NCBI GenBank assembly: GCA_022843625.1
Contig: JALHNH010000036.1
Location: forward strand, 1-64,000
Direction of reading: 5' to 3'
From: Bryobacter sp.
Lineage (GTDB): Bacteria > Acidobacteriota > Terriglobia > Bryobacterales > Bryobacteraceae
DNA length: 64,000 nt
Made by a program: the position numbers and the translations under genes. The first letter of the stretch is position 1. Each line of letters starts with the position of its first letter. The notes beneath the pieces are model-generated. The model made no database searches and had not been told where the DNA came from. It worked only from the letters and a program-made list of their open reading frames with translations. Of the stretch, positions 44,592 through 52,629 are shown piece after piece.

Positions 44592-45145
44592 AGTGGAAAC
44601 TCTCCTATTACTGTGTAAGCGCTGGTTTGTTCGCCGGCCTCACTTTTGTAGAGCAGGAACTTGGATGCGGTAGAGACGCCGAAATCTGCGCTGGGCAGTT
44701 GGGCGATGGCATGGCGGATGGGCGTGAGGTTCTGCACGCCTTTGATTCTGGCTAGCGTCAGGTGTGGTGAGTATTCGCGGTGTTCTGGCTGAAGGCCGAG
44801 GGTTTGGCAACAGGTATCGAGATCTTTGGCCAGAGAGAAGAGTGTTTCTGGTGCGCGCACGCCGCAGAAGAGAACGCGGGGCTGGTGTGGGTTGGGGTAC
44901 CAGCCGAAGCCGCTGATGGGGGTTGTGATGGGGCCGTGTTTGGGAATTGCGGTGAGAGCGGCTTTGAGTTGATCGAGGCGATCTTCTGGCCATGAGCCAA
45001 TGAATTTCGTCGTAATGTGAAAGTTGTTGGCCGGGCTCCAGTTTAGGGGAGCGAGCGGGCGCAGATGTTCGAGCACCAGTTCGAGGTTCCGGCGGACAGG
45101 ATATTCGAGGGCAAGCCCGGTGAAGAGCCGTAATGAGTTCGGCAC
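44588..45145 (-). CDS. thpR: RNA 2',3'-cyclic phosphodiesterase (2'-5' RNA ligase family)
   Basis: 185 residues with the two HxT/S motifs of the 2H superfamily: H43-I-T (NFHITTKFIG) and H128-L-T (SPHLTLARI). It opens 2',3'-cyclic phosphates and can reverse 2'-5' ligation. It starts at GTG 45145 inside the first codons of the divergent DNA glycosylase gene, a 26 bp overlap. It leads the plsY-gpsA operon; a functional tie to lipid synthesis is not evident. Confidence 0.93.
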   Translation of the reverse strand: MPNSLRLFTGLALEYPVRRNLELVLEHLRPLAPLNWSPANNFHITTKFIGSWPEDRLDQLKAALTAIPKHGPITTPISGFGWYPNPHQPRVLFCGVRAPETLFSLAKDLDTCCQTLGLQPEHREYSPHLTLARIKGVQNLTPIRHAIAQLPSADFGVSTASKFLLYKSEAGEQTSAYTVIGEFPL

Positions 45146-45629
45146 AATCTTAGATCGTAACTTCTTTTGCCGGCCAACGACGGTGGTGGCTCGCGAATTG
45201 CTGGGGAAGTGGCTGGTGCATGGGGATTTGCGGGCACAGATTTTTGAGACTGAGGCGTATTTGCCTTATGGCGATGAAGCGGCTCATGCCTTTGTGGGGA
45301 GGACGAAACGGACTGAGGTGATGTTTGGGCCTGCGGGTGTTGCTTACGTCTATCTGAACTACGGAATTCACTCTATGTTGAACGTGGTGGTGGAGGAAGA
45401 AGGGGTGCCGGGCTGTGTGCTGATTCGTGGTGCAGGGGAGTGGAAGGGGCCCGGGAGGTTGACGCGTGGAATGGGGATTGATCTGTCGCATTACGCTGTG
45501 GATTTGACTCGGGGGGATTTGACGATCCGGGATGCCCAAAACATTTCGGATGAAAACGTTTTGACGACGCCGAGGATTGGAATTCGCAAATCTTCTGAAA
45601 TGCTTCTTCGCTTTTTAATCGCCCCGTGA
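45120..45629 (+). CDS. 3-methyladenine DNA glycosylase (AAG/MPG family)
   Basis: 169 residues from GTG 45120. Family pattern: FFCRPTTVVARELLGKWLV, ETEAYLPYGDEAAHAF with the catalytic Glu, VMFGPAGVAYVYLNYGIHSMLNVV and GAGEWKGPGRLTRGMGID. It excises alkylated purines in base-excision repair. The C-terminus (TPRIGIRKSSEMLLRFLIAP) is slightly short against the usual 190 residues but keeps the conserved IGI..S block. It precedes recA by 28 bp, so DNA-repair genes are adjacent. Confidence 0.9.
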   Translation: MKSRNEFGTILDRNFFCRPTTVVARELLGKWLVHGDLRAQIFETEAYLPYGDEAAHAFVGRTKRTEVMFGPAGVAYVYLNYGIHSMLNVVVEEEGVPGCVLIRGAGEWKGPGRLTRGMGIDLSHYAVDLTRGDLTIRDAQNISDENVLTTPRIGIRKSSEMLLRFLIAP

Positions 45630-45657
45630 TGTGATTTGGGATATACTTTGGATTCCT

Positions 45658-46725
45658 ATGGCAGAGAATGAGAAATTTAAGGCGCTTGCGGCAACGCTAA
45701 GCGCGATTGAGAAGCAATTTGGCAAGGGATCGATCACCCGCTTGGGAGCGAGTGAGGCGATGGTACAGGTACAGTCCATCCCCACCGGATCGATTTCACT
45801 CGATTACGCGCTTGGCATTGGTGGATTGCCTCGAGGACGCATCATCGAGGTGTTTGGCCCGGAATCGTCGGGTAAAACAACTGTGGCGTTGCAGTGCATT
45901 GCGCAGGCACAGAAGATGGGCGGCATTGCGGCGTTTATCGATGTGGAGCATGCTCTCGACCCTATTTATGCCAATGCTCTTGGCGTTGACACCGAGAATT
46001 TACTGGTGTCGCAACCTGACTATGCTGAACAGGCTCTTGAGATTGCGAGCACGCTTGTGTCTTCGAACTCAGTTGACATTGTGGTGGTTGACTCTGTTGC
46101 GGCGCTGGTTCCGAAGGCGGAACTTGACGGCGAAATGGGCGATACATTTGTTGGTATCCAAGCCAGGTTGATGTCGCAGGCGATGCGCAAATTGACCGGT
46201 ATCTGCTCGAAATCGAACACATGCCTGGTCTTCATCAATCAGATCCGAGAAAAGATTGGTGTGATGTTTGGCAATCCGGAAACGACTTCCGGTGGCCGGG
46301 CACTTAAGTTTTATGCGAGTGTTCGCTTGGATATTCGCCGTATCAGTGCGATCAAGGATGGGGATGTTGTTTCTGGCAACCGAACCAAGGTGAAGGTTGT
46401 GAAGAACAAGGTAGCACCGCCTTTTCGTGAAGCCGAGTTCGACATTATGTATGGACAGGGCATCAGTATTGAAGGCGATTTGATCGATATTGGTGTGGCG
46501 CAGAATCTGGTGGAGAAGTCTGGCAGCTGGTACAGCTATAAGGGTGAGCGGATTGGCCAGGGCCGTGAGAATGCACGCCAGTTCCTGAAGGACCATCCGG
46601 ATGCGGCCAATGCGCTTGATGTTGAATTGCGCAAGTTGCTTGGGCTGGCACCACGGATTGAGACGCCAGCTACGGATACAGAAGCACCGGCTAAAGCCAA
46701 GAAGAGTGCGTCCGCGAGCCAATAA
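45658..46725 (+). CDS. recA: Recombinase RecA
   Basis: 355 residues, standard length. Walker A GPESSGKTT (67-75), Walker B IVVVDSVAALV, the signature ALKFYASVRLDIRR, and the L1/L2 loops (GVMFGNPETTSGG) are all intact. The C-terminus is an Ala/Lys-rich tail (PATDTEAPAKAKKSASASQ). It catalyses strand exchange and LexA cleavage. ATG 45658 gives MAENEKFKALAATLSAIEKQFGKGS, the canonical start. A TATACT lies 11-16 bases before the ATG without a matching -35. No SOS box was recognised. Confidence 0.98.
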   Translation: MAENEKFKALAATLSAIEKQFGKGSITRLGASEAMVQVQSIPTGSISLDYALGIGGLPRGRIIEVFGPESSGKTTVALQCIAQAQKMGGIAAFIDVEHALDPIYANALGVDTENLLVSQPDYAEQALEIASTLVSSNSVDIVVVDSVAALVPKAELDGEMGDTFVGIQARLMSQAMRKLTGICSKSNTCLVFINQIREKIGVMFGNPETTSGGRALKFYASVRLDIRRISAIKDGDVVSGNRTKVKVVKNKVAPPFREAEFDIMYGQGISIEGDLIDIGVAQNLVEKSGSWYSYKGERIGQGRENARQFLKDHPDAANALDVELRKLLGLAPRIETPATDTEAPAKAKKSASASQ

Positions 46726-46752
46726 AACTAGGCAAAACATTCATGTTCGGTT

Positions 46753-46783
46753 CTGTTTTGCCCGTAAAATGGGCATGAAACAG
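46753..46783 (+). other. Structured hairpin downstream of recA
   Basis: An interrupted inverted repeat: CTGTTT (46753-46758) pairs with AAACAG (46778-46783), and GCCC (46760-46763) with GGGC (46771-46774), leaving a 7-base loop and small bulges. It is followed 11 bases later by the recA terminator. It may only protect the transcript 3' end. Confidence 0.4.
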
Positions 46784-46794
46784 CATCAGAGATT

Positions 46795-46822
46795 AAAAAA
46801 GGCCCTTTTTAGGGCCTTTTTT
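46795..46822 (+). terminator. Rho-independent terminator after recA
   Basis: A perfect 12 bp stem, AAAAAAGGCCCT (46795-46806) and AGGGCCTTTTTT (46811-46822), with a TTTT loop, then CTATTTTTTC. The A-tract/T-tract symmetry makes it potentially bidirectional. It separates recA from the HU promoter. Confidence 0.9.
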
Positions 46823-46834
46823 CTATTTTTTCTC

Positions 46835-46864
46835 TTTACATCGTTCCAAAAATTCCCGTATGAT
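46835..46864 (+). promoter_or_regulatory. Sigma-70 promoter of the HU gene
   Basis: -35 TTTACA (46835-46840), 18 bp spacer, -10 TATGAT (46859-46864). The start codon of the HU gene is 87 bases further on, leaving an untranslated leader of about 80 bases with an AAGGAG near the ATG. Confidence 0.7.
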
Positions 46865-46950
46865 GAGGGTGCGCTTGAAGCTGGAACATTTTGGACTAGA
46901 AATGTTTTGATCAGCACAGGCCAAACGAAGTAAATCAAGGAGCAACCTCA

Positions 46951-47253
46951 ATGGCTGATCGCATGACACAATCTCAGTTGATCAAGGAAATCGCCGAAAA
47001 GCTAAGCCTTACCAGCAAGCAGGCAAAAGAATTCATCACCACCTATGCCGAAATCATGGTGCGTGAAACCAAGAAGGCTGGAGAAGCCACGCTGCCCGGA
47101 ATCGGCAAGCTGGTTCGTCAGGAGCGCAAGGCGCGCACTGGCCGTAACCCTGCCACCGGTGCCACTATCAAGATCCCGGCCAAGAAGGTCGTAAAGTTCC
47201 GCGTTGCCAAGGCAGTAAAAGACGCGATCGTTCCCCCGAAGAAGACCAAATAG
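46951..47253 (+). CDS. HU/IHF-family DNA-binding protein
   Basis: 100 residues. The HU fold is evident: TQSQLIKEIAEKLSLTSKQAKEFITTYAEIM, the GIGKLVRQERKARTGRNPATGATIKIPAKK arm and flanking beta strands, then a Lys-rich tail (VPPKKTK). It bends and compacts DNA. AAGGAG lies 10 bases before the ATG. It is monocistronic between its own promoter and a downstream terminator. Confidence 0.95.
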   Translation: MADRMTQSQLIKEIAEKLSLTSKQAKEFITTYAEIMVRETKKAGEATLPGIGKLVRQERKARTGRNPATGATIKIPAKKVVKFRVAKAVKDAIVPPKKTK

Positions 47254-47283
47254 TTTTTTCTATTACTTTCCTCCGGTAAGAGA

Positions 47284-47325
47284 CCCCGCCCGAAGCGCTG
47301 ATGCGTCTTTGAGGCGGGGATTTTA
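47284..47325 (+). terminator. Terminator after the HU gene
   Basis: CCCCGCC (47284-47290) pairs with GGCGGGG (47313-47319) across a 22-base loop that contains further GC pairing. ATTTTAATTT follows. It lies 30 bases after the HU stop. Confidence 0.65.
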
Positions 47326-47327
47326 AT

Positions 47328-48443
47328 TTAGGCTCTAAGACTTTTGAGTGCGGCGAGGAGGGATAGGGTTAGAGCTCCGAGGACGAAGACGTTGTGGTAA
47401 TCGGCGAAGTTGCCGGTGATGAGGTGGACGCTGACGCTCATTACCGGGCCTAGCATGGCCATGTAATCGGCCATCTCTCCGGCCTTGGGGTGCATCGAGA
47501 TGATCTGGAGTGCGAAGGGGACAAAGCAGGCGATGCCGGCTCCGAGCAGGGCGTAGAAGAGCATCAATGGGCCGGCGCTGGCTGGGGTGAGGATGGCTCC
47601 GACGATTGCGATTACGCAGAGGATGTTTCCGGCGAGGACGATGCGGCGGAGGTCCATGGTTTCTTTGAGGCCCGCCAGGTAGCGGACTGAGCCGACGACC
47701 AGCCAGAAGACGCCTGAGAGGATGCCGGCAGCTACGAGGGGTGGCAGTAGAGTGTCACCAATGCGGATGGTTTTTGCGAGGACGCTGGACCAGGCGGTGG
47801 CTTGCGTCATCGTGAAGACTTCGGCGCAGTAGGCAGTGAAGGCGACGGCGAGTGGGACGGCTGTTTTGCTGGTTTGGGCGGCGGCTTTTTGGGCAGCTTC
47901 GGCGGTCCAGTCTGGGAGTTTGCCGCGCAGCCAGAGGCCCGCCGGGATGCCGATGGTGAGGGCGAAGCCGGCGGCGTAGACGGCCTGGCCGGTGTATTGG
48001 GTGAGAAGGGCGTTGAGTAGGAAAGATTCGCCGAGGCCGAAGCCAGCCATCGATTCGAGGATGAGTGTCGGATTCTTTGATAGGTTCATGCCCATGCTCT
48101 GGCGCTGGATGGAGGTGATGGCGCGGTAGAGGCCCGATAGGGCGATGCGTGAGGCTGCTCCTTGCATCGAATAAGCGAGGAGCAGGGCAGGCAGGCCCTG
48201 GGCGAGGACGGGTAGCCAGACGGCGAAGGCTAGCAAGGTGAGGCCGGTTGCGCCGGAAATCTTCTTGCCGCTTCGTTTGAGGTAAAGATTTACGAGTAGT
48301 GCGGTGACGGCACCGGTGGACAGGACAAGGCCGAATTGCGGTAGCGTGAGGCCGCTGCGGGTCTGGATGTAGCCATTTAAAACGGCCATTCCACTGAGGT
48401 GGCCGAACAGAAACATGGCTATGGCTGTAGGAAGTAACTGCAA
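47328..48443 (-). CDS. MFS-type multi-pass transporter
   Basis: 371 residues with about 11-12 hydrophobic helices and no signature of a specific drug or sugar family. Helices such as MFLFGHLSGMAVLNGYI, LLAFAVWLPVLAQGLPALLLAYS, IVLAGNILCVIAIVGAILTP and MLGPVMSVSVHLITGNFADY point to a major-facilitator-like fold. Substrate unknown. ATG 48443 lies 31 bp from the divergent mmsA start, so the two share a short promoter region. Confidence 0.75.
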   Translation of the reverse strand: MQLLPTAIAMFLFGHLSGMAVLNGYIQTRSGLTLPQFGLVLSTGAVTALLVNLYLKRSGKKISGATGLTLLAFAVWLPVLAQGLPALLLAYSMQGAASRIALSGLYRAITSIQRQSMGMNLSKNPTLILESMAGFGLGESFLLNALLTQYTGQAVYAAGFALTIGIPAGLWLRGKLPDWTAEAAQKAAAQTSKTAVPLAVAFTAYCAEVFTMTQATAWSSVLAKTIRIGDTLLPPLVAAGILSGVFWLVVGSVRYLAGLKETMDLRRIVLAGNILCVIAIVGAILTPASAGPLMLFYALLGAGIACFVPFALQIISMHPKAGEMADYMAMLGPVMSVSVHLITGNFADYHNVFVLGALTLSLLAALKSLRA

Positions 48444-48474
48444 GCTGAACTACTAGTGTATTAGGGTAGTGGAG

Positions 48475-49932
48475 ATGCAGGACGTTTATCATTACTGGGC
48501 TGGGGAATGGCGCAAGCCGCAGGGTACGGTTAGCTTGCCCGTTCATGACCCGGCGAAGGCAGAGCAAGTAGCTCAGGTTTTTGTCGCTGATGCTTCAGAG
48601 GTGAATGCGGCAGTTGAAGCTGCTCATTCTGCTTTTCGGAGTTGGCGTCAGGTGCCTGTTACCGAGCGCGTGCAACCGTTGTTTCGCCTGAAGGCAGTTC
48701 TGGAGCGCGACTTTGAGGCTCTGGCACGGACGATTACGCTTGAGTGCGGCAAGACGCTGGCTGAGAGTCGCGGGGAGATGCGCCGGGCGATTGAGAATGT
48801 CGAGACGGCTTGCGGGATGCCTTACCTGTTGCAGTCCGGCTTTAACGAGGGCATTGCTGCGGGGATCGATGAGTTCTCGATCCGGCAGCCGCTAGGCGTG
48901 GCAGCGATTCTTTGTCCGTTCAATTTTCCGGGGATGATTCCGTTCTGGTTTGTGCCTTATGCGATTGCGGTGGGTTGCTCTGTTGTAATCAAGCCCAGTG
49001 AGCGGGTGCCGCTGACCATGCAGATGCTGATGCAATTGATGCAGGAGAGCGGAGTGCCGGCTGGTGTGGTGAATGTCATTAATGGCGGACGTTCGGTGAG
49101 CGAGGCTCTGATTGCGCATCCACATGTGCGGTCGATCAGCTTTGTTGGGTCGAGCACCGCTGCCCGCAATGTCTATACACAAGCTGCTTCTTATGGCAAG
49201 CGTGTACAGTGTCAGGGCGGGGCCAAGAATCCTGTCGTGATTCTTCCGGATGCGGATCTGGAGACTACCACTGCTGTCATTGCCGACTCTGCGTTTGGCT
49301 GTGCCGGGCAGCGGTGCCTGGCTGCCAGTGTTGCGATTCTGGTTGGAGAAGCCAAACATCCTTTTGGGGATTCCTTGCGGGAATCTGCGGTCTCGCGCAA
49401 GACCGGAAACGGCTTTGACGATGTGCAGATGGGGCCAGTGATTTCCGATGCTTCGCGCACGCGAATCCATGGACTGCTTGAGGATATTGAAAGGTCGGGG
49501 GCCCGGCTGAGTGTCGATGGCCGGCAGCATGATCTGGCGAGCGGGTATTTTGTGCGGCCAACGATTGTCGAAGGCTTGCGCGAAGCGAGTGAATTGTTGC
49601 GGACCGAGATCTTTGGGCCGGTGCTGACACTGGTGGAGAAGCCCAGTATTGAGGCGGCGCTGGAGTTTGTGAACTCCGGGGCTTACGGGAATATGGCTTG
49701 TCTGTTTACGCGGAGTGGAGAGGCGGCGCGACGCTTTCGCAGCGAGGCTGAGGTTGGTAATGTTGGCATCAACGTGGGGGTTGCTGCGCCGATGTCGTTC
49801 TTCCCGTTTAGCGGGGCGCGTGAGAGCTTCTTTGGTGATTTGCATGGGCAGGGTAAGGACGCGGTGAGGTTCTTTACCAATGAGAAGGTGGTGGTGGAAC
49901 GCTGGCCGAAAGAATGGTCGAGGAAGTTTTAG
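48475..49932 (+). CDS. mmsA: CoA-acylating methylmalonate-semialdehyde dehydrogenase
   Basis: 485 residues. The methylmalonate-semialdehyde signatures are clear: ILCPFNFPGMIPFWFVPYAI, QGGAKNPVVILPDAD, AGQRCLAAS with the catalytic C281, and the closing APMSFFPFSGARESFFGDLHGQGKDAV, which is nearly diagnostic for MmsA. It converts (methyl)malonate semialdehyde to propionyl- or acetyl-CoA in valine, thymine or inositol catabolism. GTG 48469 is an alternative start two codons upstream. It is followed after 2 bp by an iron alcohol dehydrogenase gene, so they are an operon. Confidence 0.93.
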   Translation: MQDVYHYWAGEWRKPQGTVSLPVHDPAKAEQVAQVFVADASEVNAAVEAAHSAFRSWRQVPVTERVQPLFRLKAVLERDFEALARTITLECGKTLAESRGEMRRAIENVETACGMPYLLQSGFNEGIAAGIDEFSIRQPLGVAAILCPFNFPGMIPFWFVPYAIAVGCSVVIKPSERVPLTMQMLMQLMQESGVPAGVVNVINGGRSVSEALIAHPHVRSISFVGSSTAARNVYTQAASYGKRVQCQGGAKNPVVILPDADLETTTAVIADSAFGCAGQRCLAASVAILVGEAKHPFGDSLRESAVSRKTGNGFDDVQMGPVISDASRTRIHGLLEDIERSGARLSVDGRQHDLASGYFVRPTIVEGLREASELLRTEIFGPVLTLVEKPSIEAALEFVNSGAYGNMACLFTRSGEAARRFRSEAEVGNVGINVGVAAPMSFFPFSGARESFFGDLHGQGKDAVRFFTNEKVVVERWPKEWSRKF

Positions 49933-49934
49933 CG

Positions 49935-50999
49935 ATGCGCTTTGATTCACCGAGGACGATATTGCATGGGGCTGGATCACGGCATCAGCTGACTGAGATC
50001 TTGCCGGCGAAGCGAGTGCTGATTGTTACTGACGCTTGGCTGGTGCAGGCTGGGGTGGTTGCTCCGATAGTGGAGAGCCTTGGTGCGGAAGTGTGTGTGT
50101 TTGATGGAGTGCAGGCGGACCCGACTGACGCCAATGTCGAGGCTGGGCTTGCGGCTTTGACCGGGTTTGAGGCTGACGGGATTGTTGCCTTTGGTGGTGG
50201 GAGTTCGATCGATTGCGCGAAGGCGATCCGGTTTCAATCGGGGGCACTGCCGCTGGTGGCTGTGCCGACGACGGCTGGTACCGGGAGCGAAGCTACACCA
50301 GTGATGGTGATCACCGATACGGCAGCCGGGGTGAAGCGGATGACTCGCGATGCTAGGCTGATGCCGGATGTGGCGATCGTGGATTACGAATTGAGCATGA
50401 GTATGCCGAAAGCGCTGACTGCGCATGTTGGAGTGGACACGCTGACTCACGGGATTGAGGCTTATGTTTCGCGCAAGCGTCATGCGTTGACGACGGGCCT
50501 GGCGCATAGTTGCATTGAGCGTTGTGTGCGGTCTCTGAGGCGGGCGTGGGTGGATGGCGGTGACAGGGAAGCTCGCGAGGCGATGGCGCTGGCTGCGCTG
50601 GAGGGTGGGCTGGCGTTTGGCAATTCCAGCGTTGCGCTGGTGCACGGGATGTCGCGGCCGCTGGGGGCTCTTTTTCATATTCCGCATGGGCTATCCAATG
50701 CGGTGCTGCTACCTGAGGTGACGCGGTTCTCCTATGGTGGGGCTGAGGAGTTGTATGGAGAGATTGCGGCGGTGTTTGGGGTGGATCGCAGCAAGGCGGC
50801 GTTTATTGAATGGCTGGAGGATTTGAACCGGGATCTTGAGGTGCCGCGATTGCGTGATTGTTGTGGCAATGATTTTGAGCGGTTCCGGGCGAGCATTTCG
50901 AAGATGGCTGTGGATGCGCTGGCTTCGGGTTCGCCGGGGAATAATCCGGTGGTGCCGACGGCGGCTGAGATCGAAGAAATTTATCTTGCTGCGTGGTGA
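49935..50999 (+). CDS. Iron-containing alcohol dehydrogenase
   Basis: 354 residues. NAD-binding GIVAFGGGSSIDCAKAI, TTAGTGSEATPVMVI, and metal-ligand regions HVGVDTLTHGIEAYVS and HGMSRPLGALFHIPHGLSNAVLL (Asp/His ligands) match group III Fe-ADHs. With mmsA just upstream, a hydroxy-acid to semialdehyde oxidation such as 3-hydroxyisobutyrate or 3-hydroxypropionate oxidation is a reasonable inference, not shown. ATG 49935 is chosen over ATG 49914; GAGGAAG lies upstream. Confidence 0.92.
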   Translation: MRFDSPRTILHGAGSRHQLTEILPAKRVLIVTDAWLVQAGVVAPIVESLGAEVCVFDGVQADPTDANVEAGLAALTGFEADGIVAFGGGSSIDCAKAIRFQSGALPLVAVPTTAGTGSEATPVMVITDTAAGVKRMTRDARLMPDVAIVDYELSMSMPKALTAHVGVDTLTHGIEAYVSRKRHALTTGLAHSCIERCVRSLRRAWVDGGDREAREAMALAALEGGLAFGNSSVALVHGMSRPLGALFHIPHGLSNAVLLPEVTRFSYGGAEELYGEIAAVFGVDRSKAAFIEWLEDLNRDLEVPRLRDCCGNDFERFRASISKMAVDALASGSPGNNPVVPTAAEIEEIYLAAW

Positions 51000-51041
51000 T
51001 CGAATCGCGTTTGTGTTCTCGCATTACCGGCAGAGACAAAC

Positions 51042-51434
51042 ATGGGACTAGCAGAAAAACGCAAGATCAAAGAACTTCAAGACACGACGATTCCGGAGCG
51101 GGAAGCTGAGCTTCTCGAAATCACGGGCGCTCCGATCCGCTACGACATCGATTGGGAAAGCCTGTCGAGTGACGAGGCCGGGCTGAATTTTGTCGATAAC
51201 CTTTCGTGCCACCGGCTGAATATGGCACTGCGGGTGATTTGTTCGGATGCGCTGGGTCGCGAGGCTGTGGCTGAAGGCTTGAAGTCTGTGAAGCTGAAGA
51301 ATGTTGCGACGCCGGATATGCGGAAGTTGAGTTTTGCCGGTGGGACGCTTGAGATGCATTGCGCGTATGCGCAGGGGACGGCTGGGTATCACTCTGATGG
51401 GGAAATTCGCACAGTGTTGATGCAGGGACTGTAA
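51042..51434 (+). CDS. Conserved protein of unknown function, upstream of the DUF3179 gene
   Basis: 130 residues, no signal, charged N-terminus (MGLAEKRKIKELQDTTIPEREAEL) and a mixed alpha/beta body (YDIDWESLSSDEAGLNFVDNLSCHRLNMALRVICSDALGREAV). I do not recognise a named family. The gene ends 11 bp before the DUF3179 frame and is probably co-transcribed with it. Cytoplasmic. Cysteines: C56, C67 and C107, none in a CxxC pair. Confidence 0.7.
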   Translation: MGLAEKRKIKELQDTTIPEREAELLEITGAPIRYDIDWESLSSDEAGLNFVDNLSCHRLNMALRVICSDALGREAVAEGLKSVKLKNVATPDMRKLSFAGGTLEMHCAYAQGTAGYHSDGEIRTVLMQGL

Positions 51435-51445
51435 GCTATTTCTTA

Positions 51446-52621
51446 GTGATTCAAGTTTGGCAATGGTTTCAGGCAGTTCTGCCGGCGCTGGTTGCGTTGG
51501 CTTTGGTGCTGATTCCGTTTCTGGTGATTCAACCTTCCAAGGCCCAGGATGAGCAACAGTTGTTGCTTGTGCTGGGCCTTAAGCCGTGGGCTCCGGTGTT
51601 GGGGTTGCTTTGTGTGATCTTTAGTCTGCTGCAGTCACGGCGGATTCGCCGCTGGCCTGCTTATTTGTTGAGTGTGTTGACGGTGGTGTTTGCCGGGCTG
51701 GGTTATGTGAATGTTTTTGAGATTATGTTTCACCGGATTGACGAGGCTCAGTTTGTAGTGGCGGCTGATGCAATCGTGGATGGCGATGATATGTTGCTGA
51801 CGGTGAAGCTGGGTGGGGAATCGCGGGCTTATCCGGTGCGGATGCTTGCTTATCACCATTTGGTGAACGACCGGGTGTCTGGCGTGCCGATCGTTGCTAC
51901 GTATTGAACGCTCTGTCACACCGGTCTGGTGTGGGGAAGAGAAGTAGATGGCAGGGTGCTTACGTTTCGTCTTGCTGGTATCAATAATCAGAACTTTCTG
52001 ATGCGGGATGAGGAGACGGGCAGCTATTGGCAACAGATCAGCGGCAAGGCTATTTCCGGGCCCCTTCGGGGGAAACAACTGAGCTTTGTTCATTGGGACG
52101 AGTTGAGTTTTTCCGTTTGGCGGGATGAAAATCCGCGTGGCATGGTGATGTTGCCGGTAGGGCAGTACGCGAGCAAGTATGCGGCCAAGGATTGGGAGAC
52201 CCGGATGAAAAAGGCTCGCGCGGTTGTCGATACATCGAAGACCGGGCTTGCGCCGCGTGAGTTAATTCTGGGAGTGGAAGCAAATGGTGCTAGCAGGGCA
52301 TACCGGCATGCGCGAGTGCTTTCGCAGAAGTTGATTCAGGACCGGGTTGGCGGGGAAGTGATTGTGGTTGGACTGGATGGCAAGTCTGTGCGGGGATTCT
52401 TTGCCGAGTTGCCGGGTAGCGGGGTGGTGCCGGAGTTCTACCGTAAGGAAGAGATTGGTGGTGGTTTATTTGTTGATAGCGAGACGGGCGGGGAGTGGAA
52501 TTTCCAGGGATGTGCGGTGAGTGGAGCGCTTGCTGGCAAGTGTCTCGCTCCACTCAGGATTGTGAAAGATTACTGGTTTGACTGGCATTTGTATCATCCA
52601 CAGACATCGATCGTCAACTAG
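51446..52621 (+). CDS. DUF3179 membrane protein, candidate selenoprotein with in-frame UGA (Sec154)
   Basis: Read through one in-frame TGA (51905-51907), this is a 391-residue protein. The N-terminal 90 residues hold three membrane helices (LPALVALALVLIPFLVI, APVLGLLCVIFSLLQ, AYLLSVLTVVFAGLGYV). The rest is a DUF3179 domain: RAYPVRMLAYHHLVNDRVSG, PIVATY[TGA]TLCHTGLVW, and SYWQQISGKAISGPLRG. Family members read TYCxLCxTG at this place, so TGA stands where the first Cys of CxxC belongs, giving U154-T-L-C157. Both sides stay in one frame, and a SECIS-like hairpin follows. GTG start at 51446. A nonsense mutation or sequencing error is the alternative. Function of DUF3179 is unknown; a redox role fits. 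Confidence 0.82.
51905..51941 (+). promoter_or_regulatory. Putative bacterial SECIS element in the DUF3179 gene
   Basis: Starts with the UGA. A perfect 6 bp upper stem, CACACC (51917-51922) with GGTGTG (51928-51933), closes a GGTCT loop (51923-51927). Below it CTCT (51911-51914) can pair with AGAG (51938-51941) across a small internal loop. The apical loop begins 15 bases after the UGA. E. coli fdhF and fdnG SECIS hairpins also expose a GGUC-type loop that SelB reads. This is within the coding sequence, as expected for bacteria. Confidence 0.75.
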
Positions 52622-52629
52622 CCTGAAAG

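Noticed and set aside
51908..52621. Treating the second half of the DUF3179 gene as a separate gene or the locus as a pseudogene
   Set aside because: The downstream frame has no good start or ribosome-binding site, the domain is split in the middle of its core motif, there is no other damage, and the stop is TGA at the Cys position followed by a SECIS-like hairpin.
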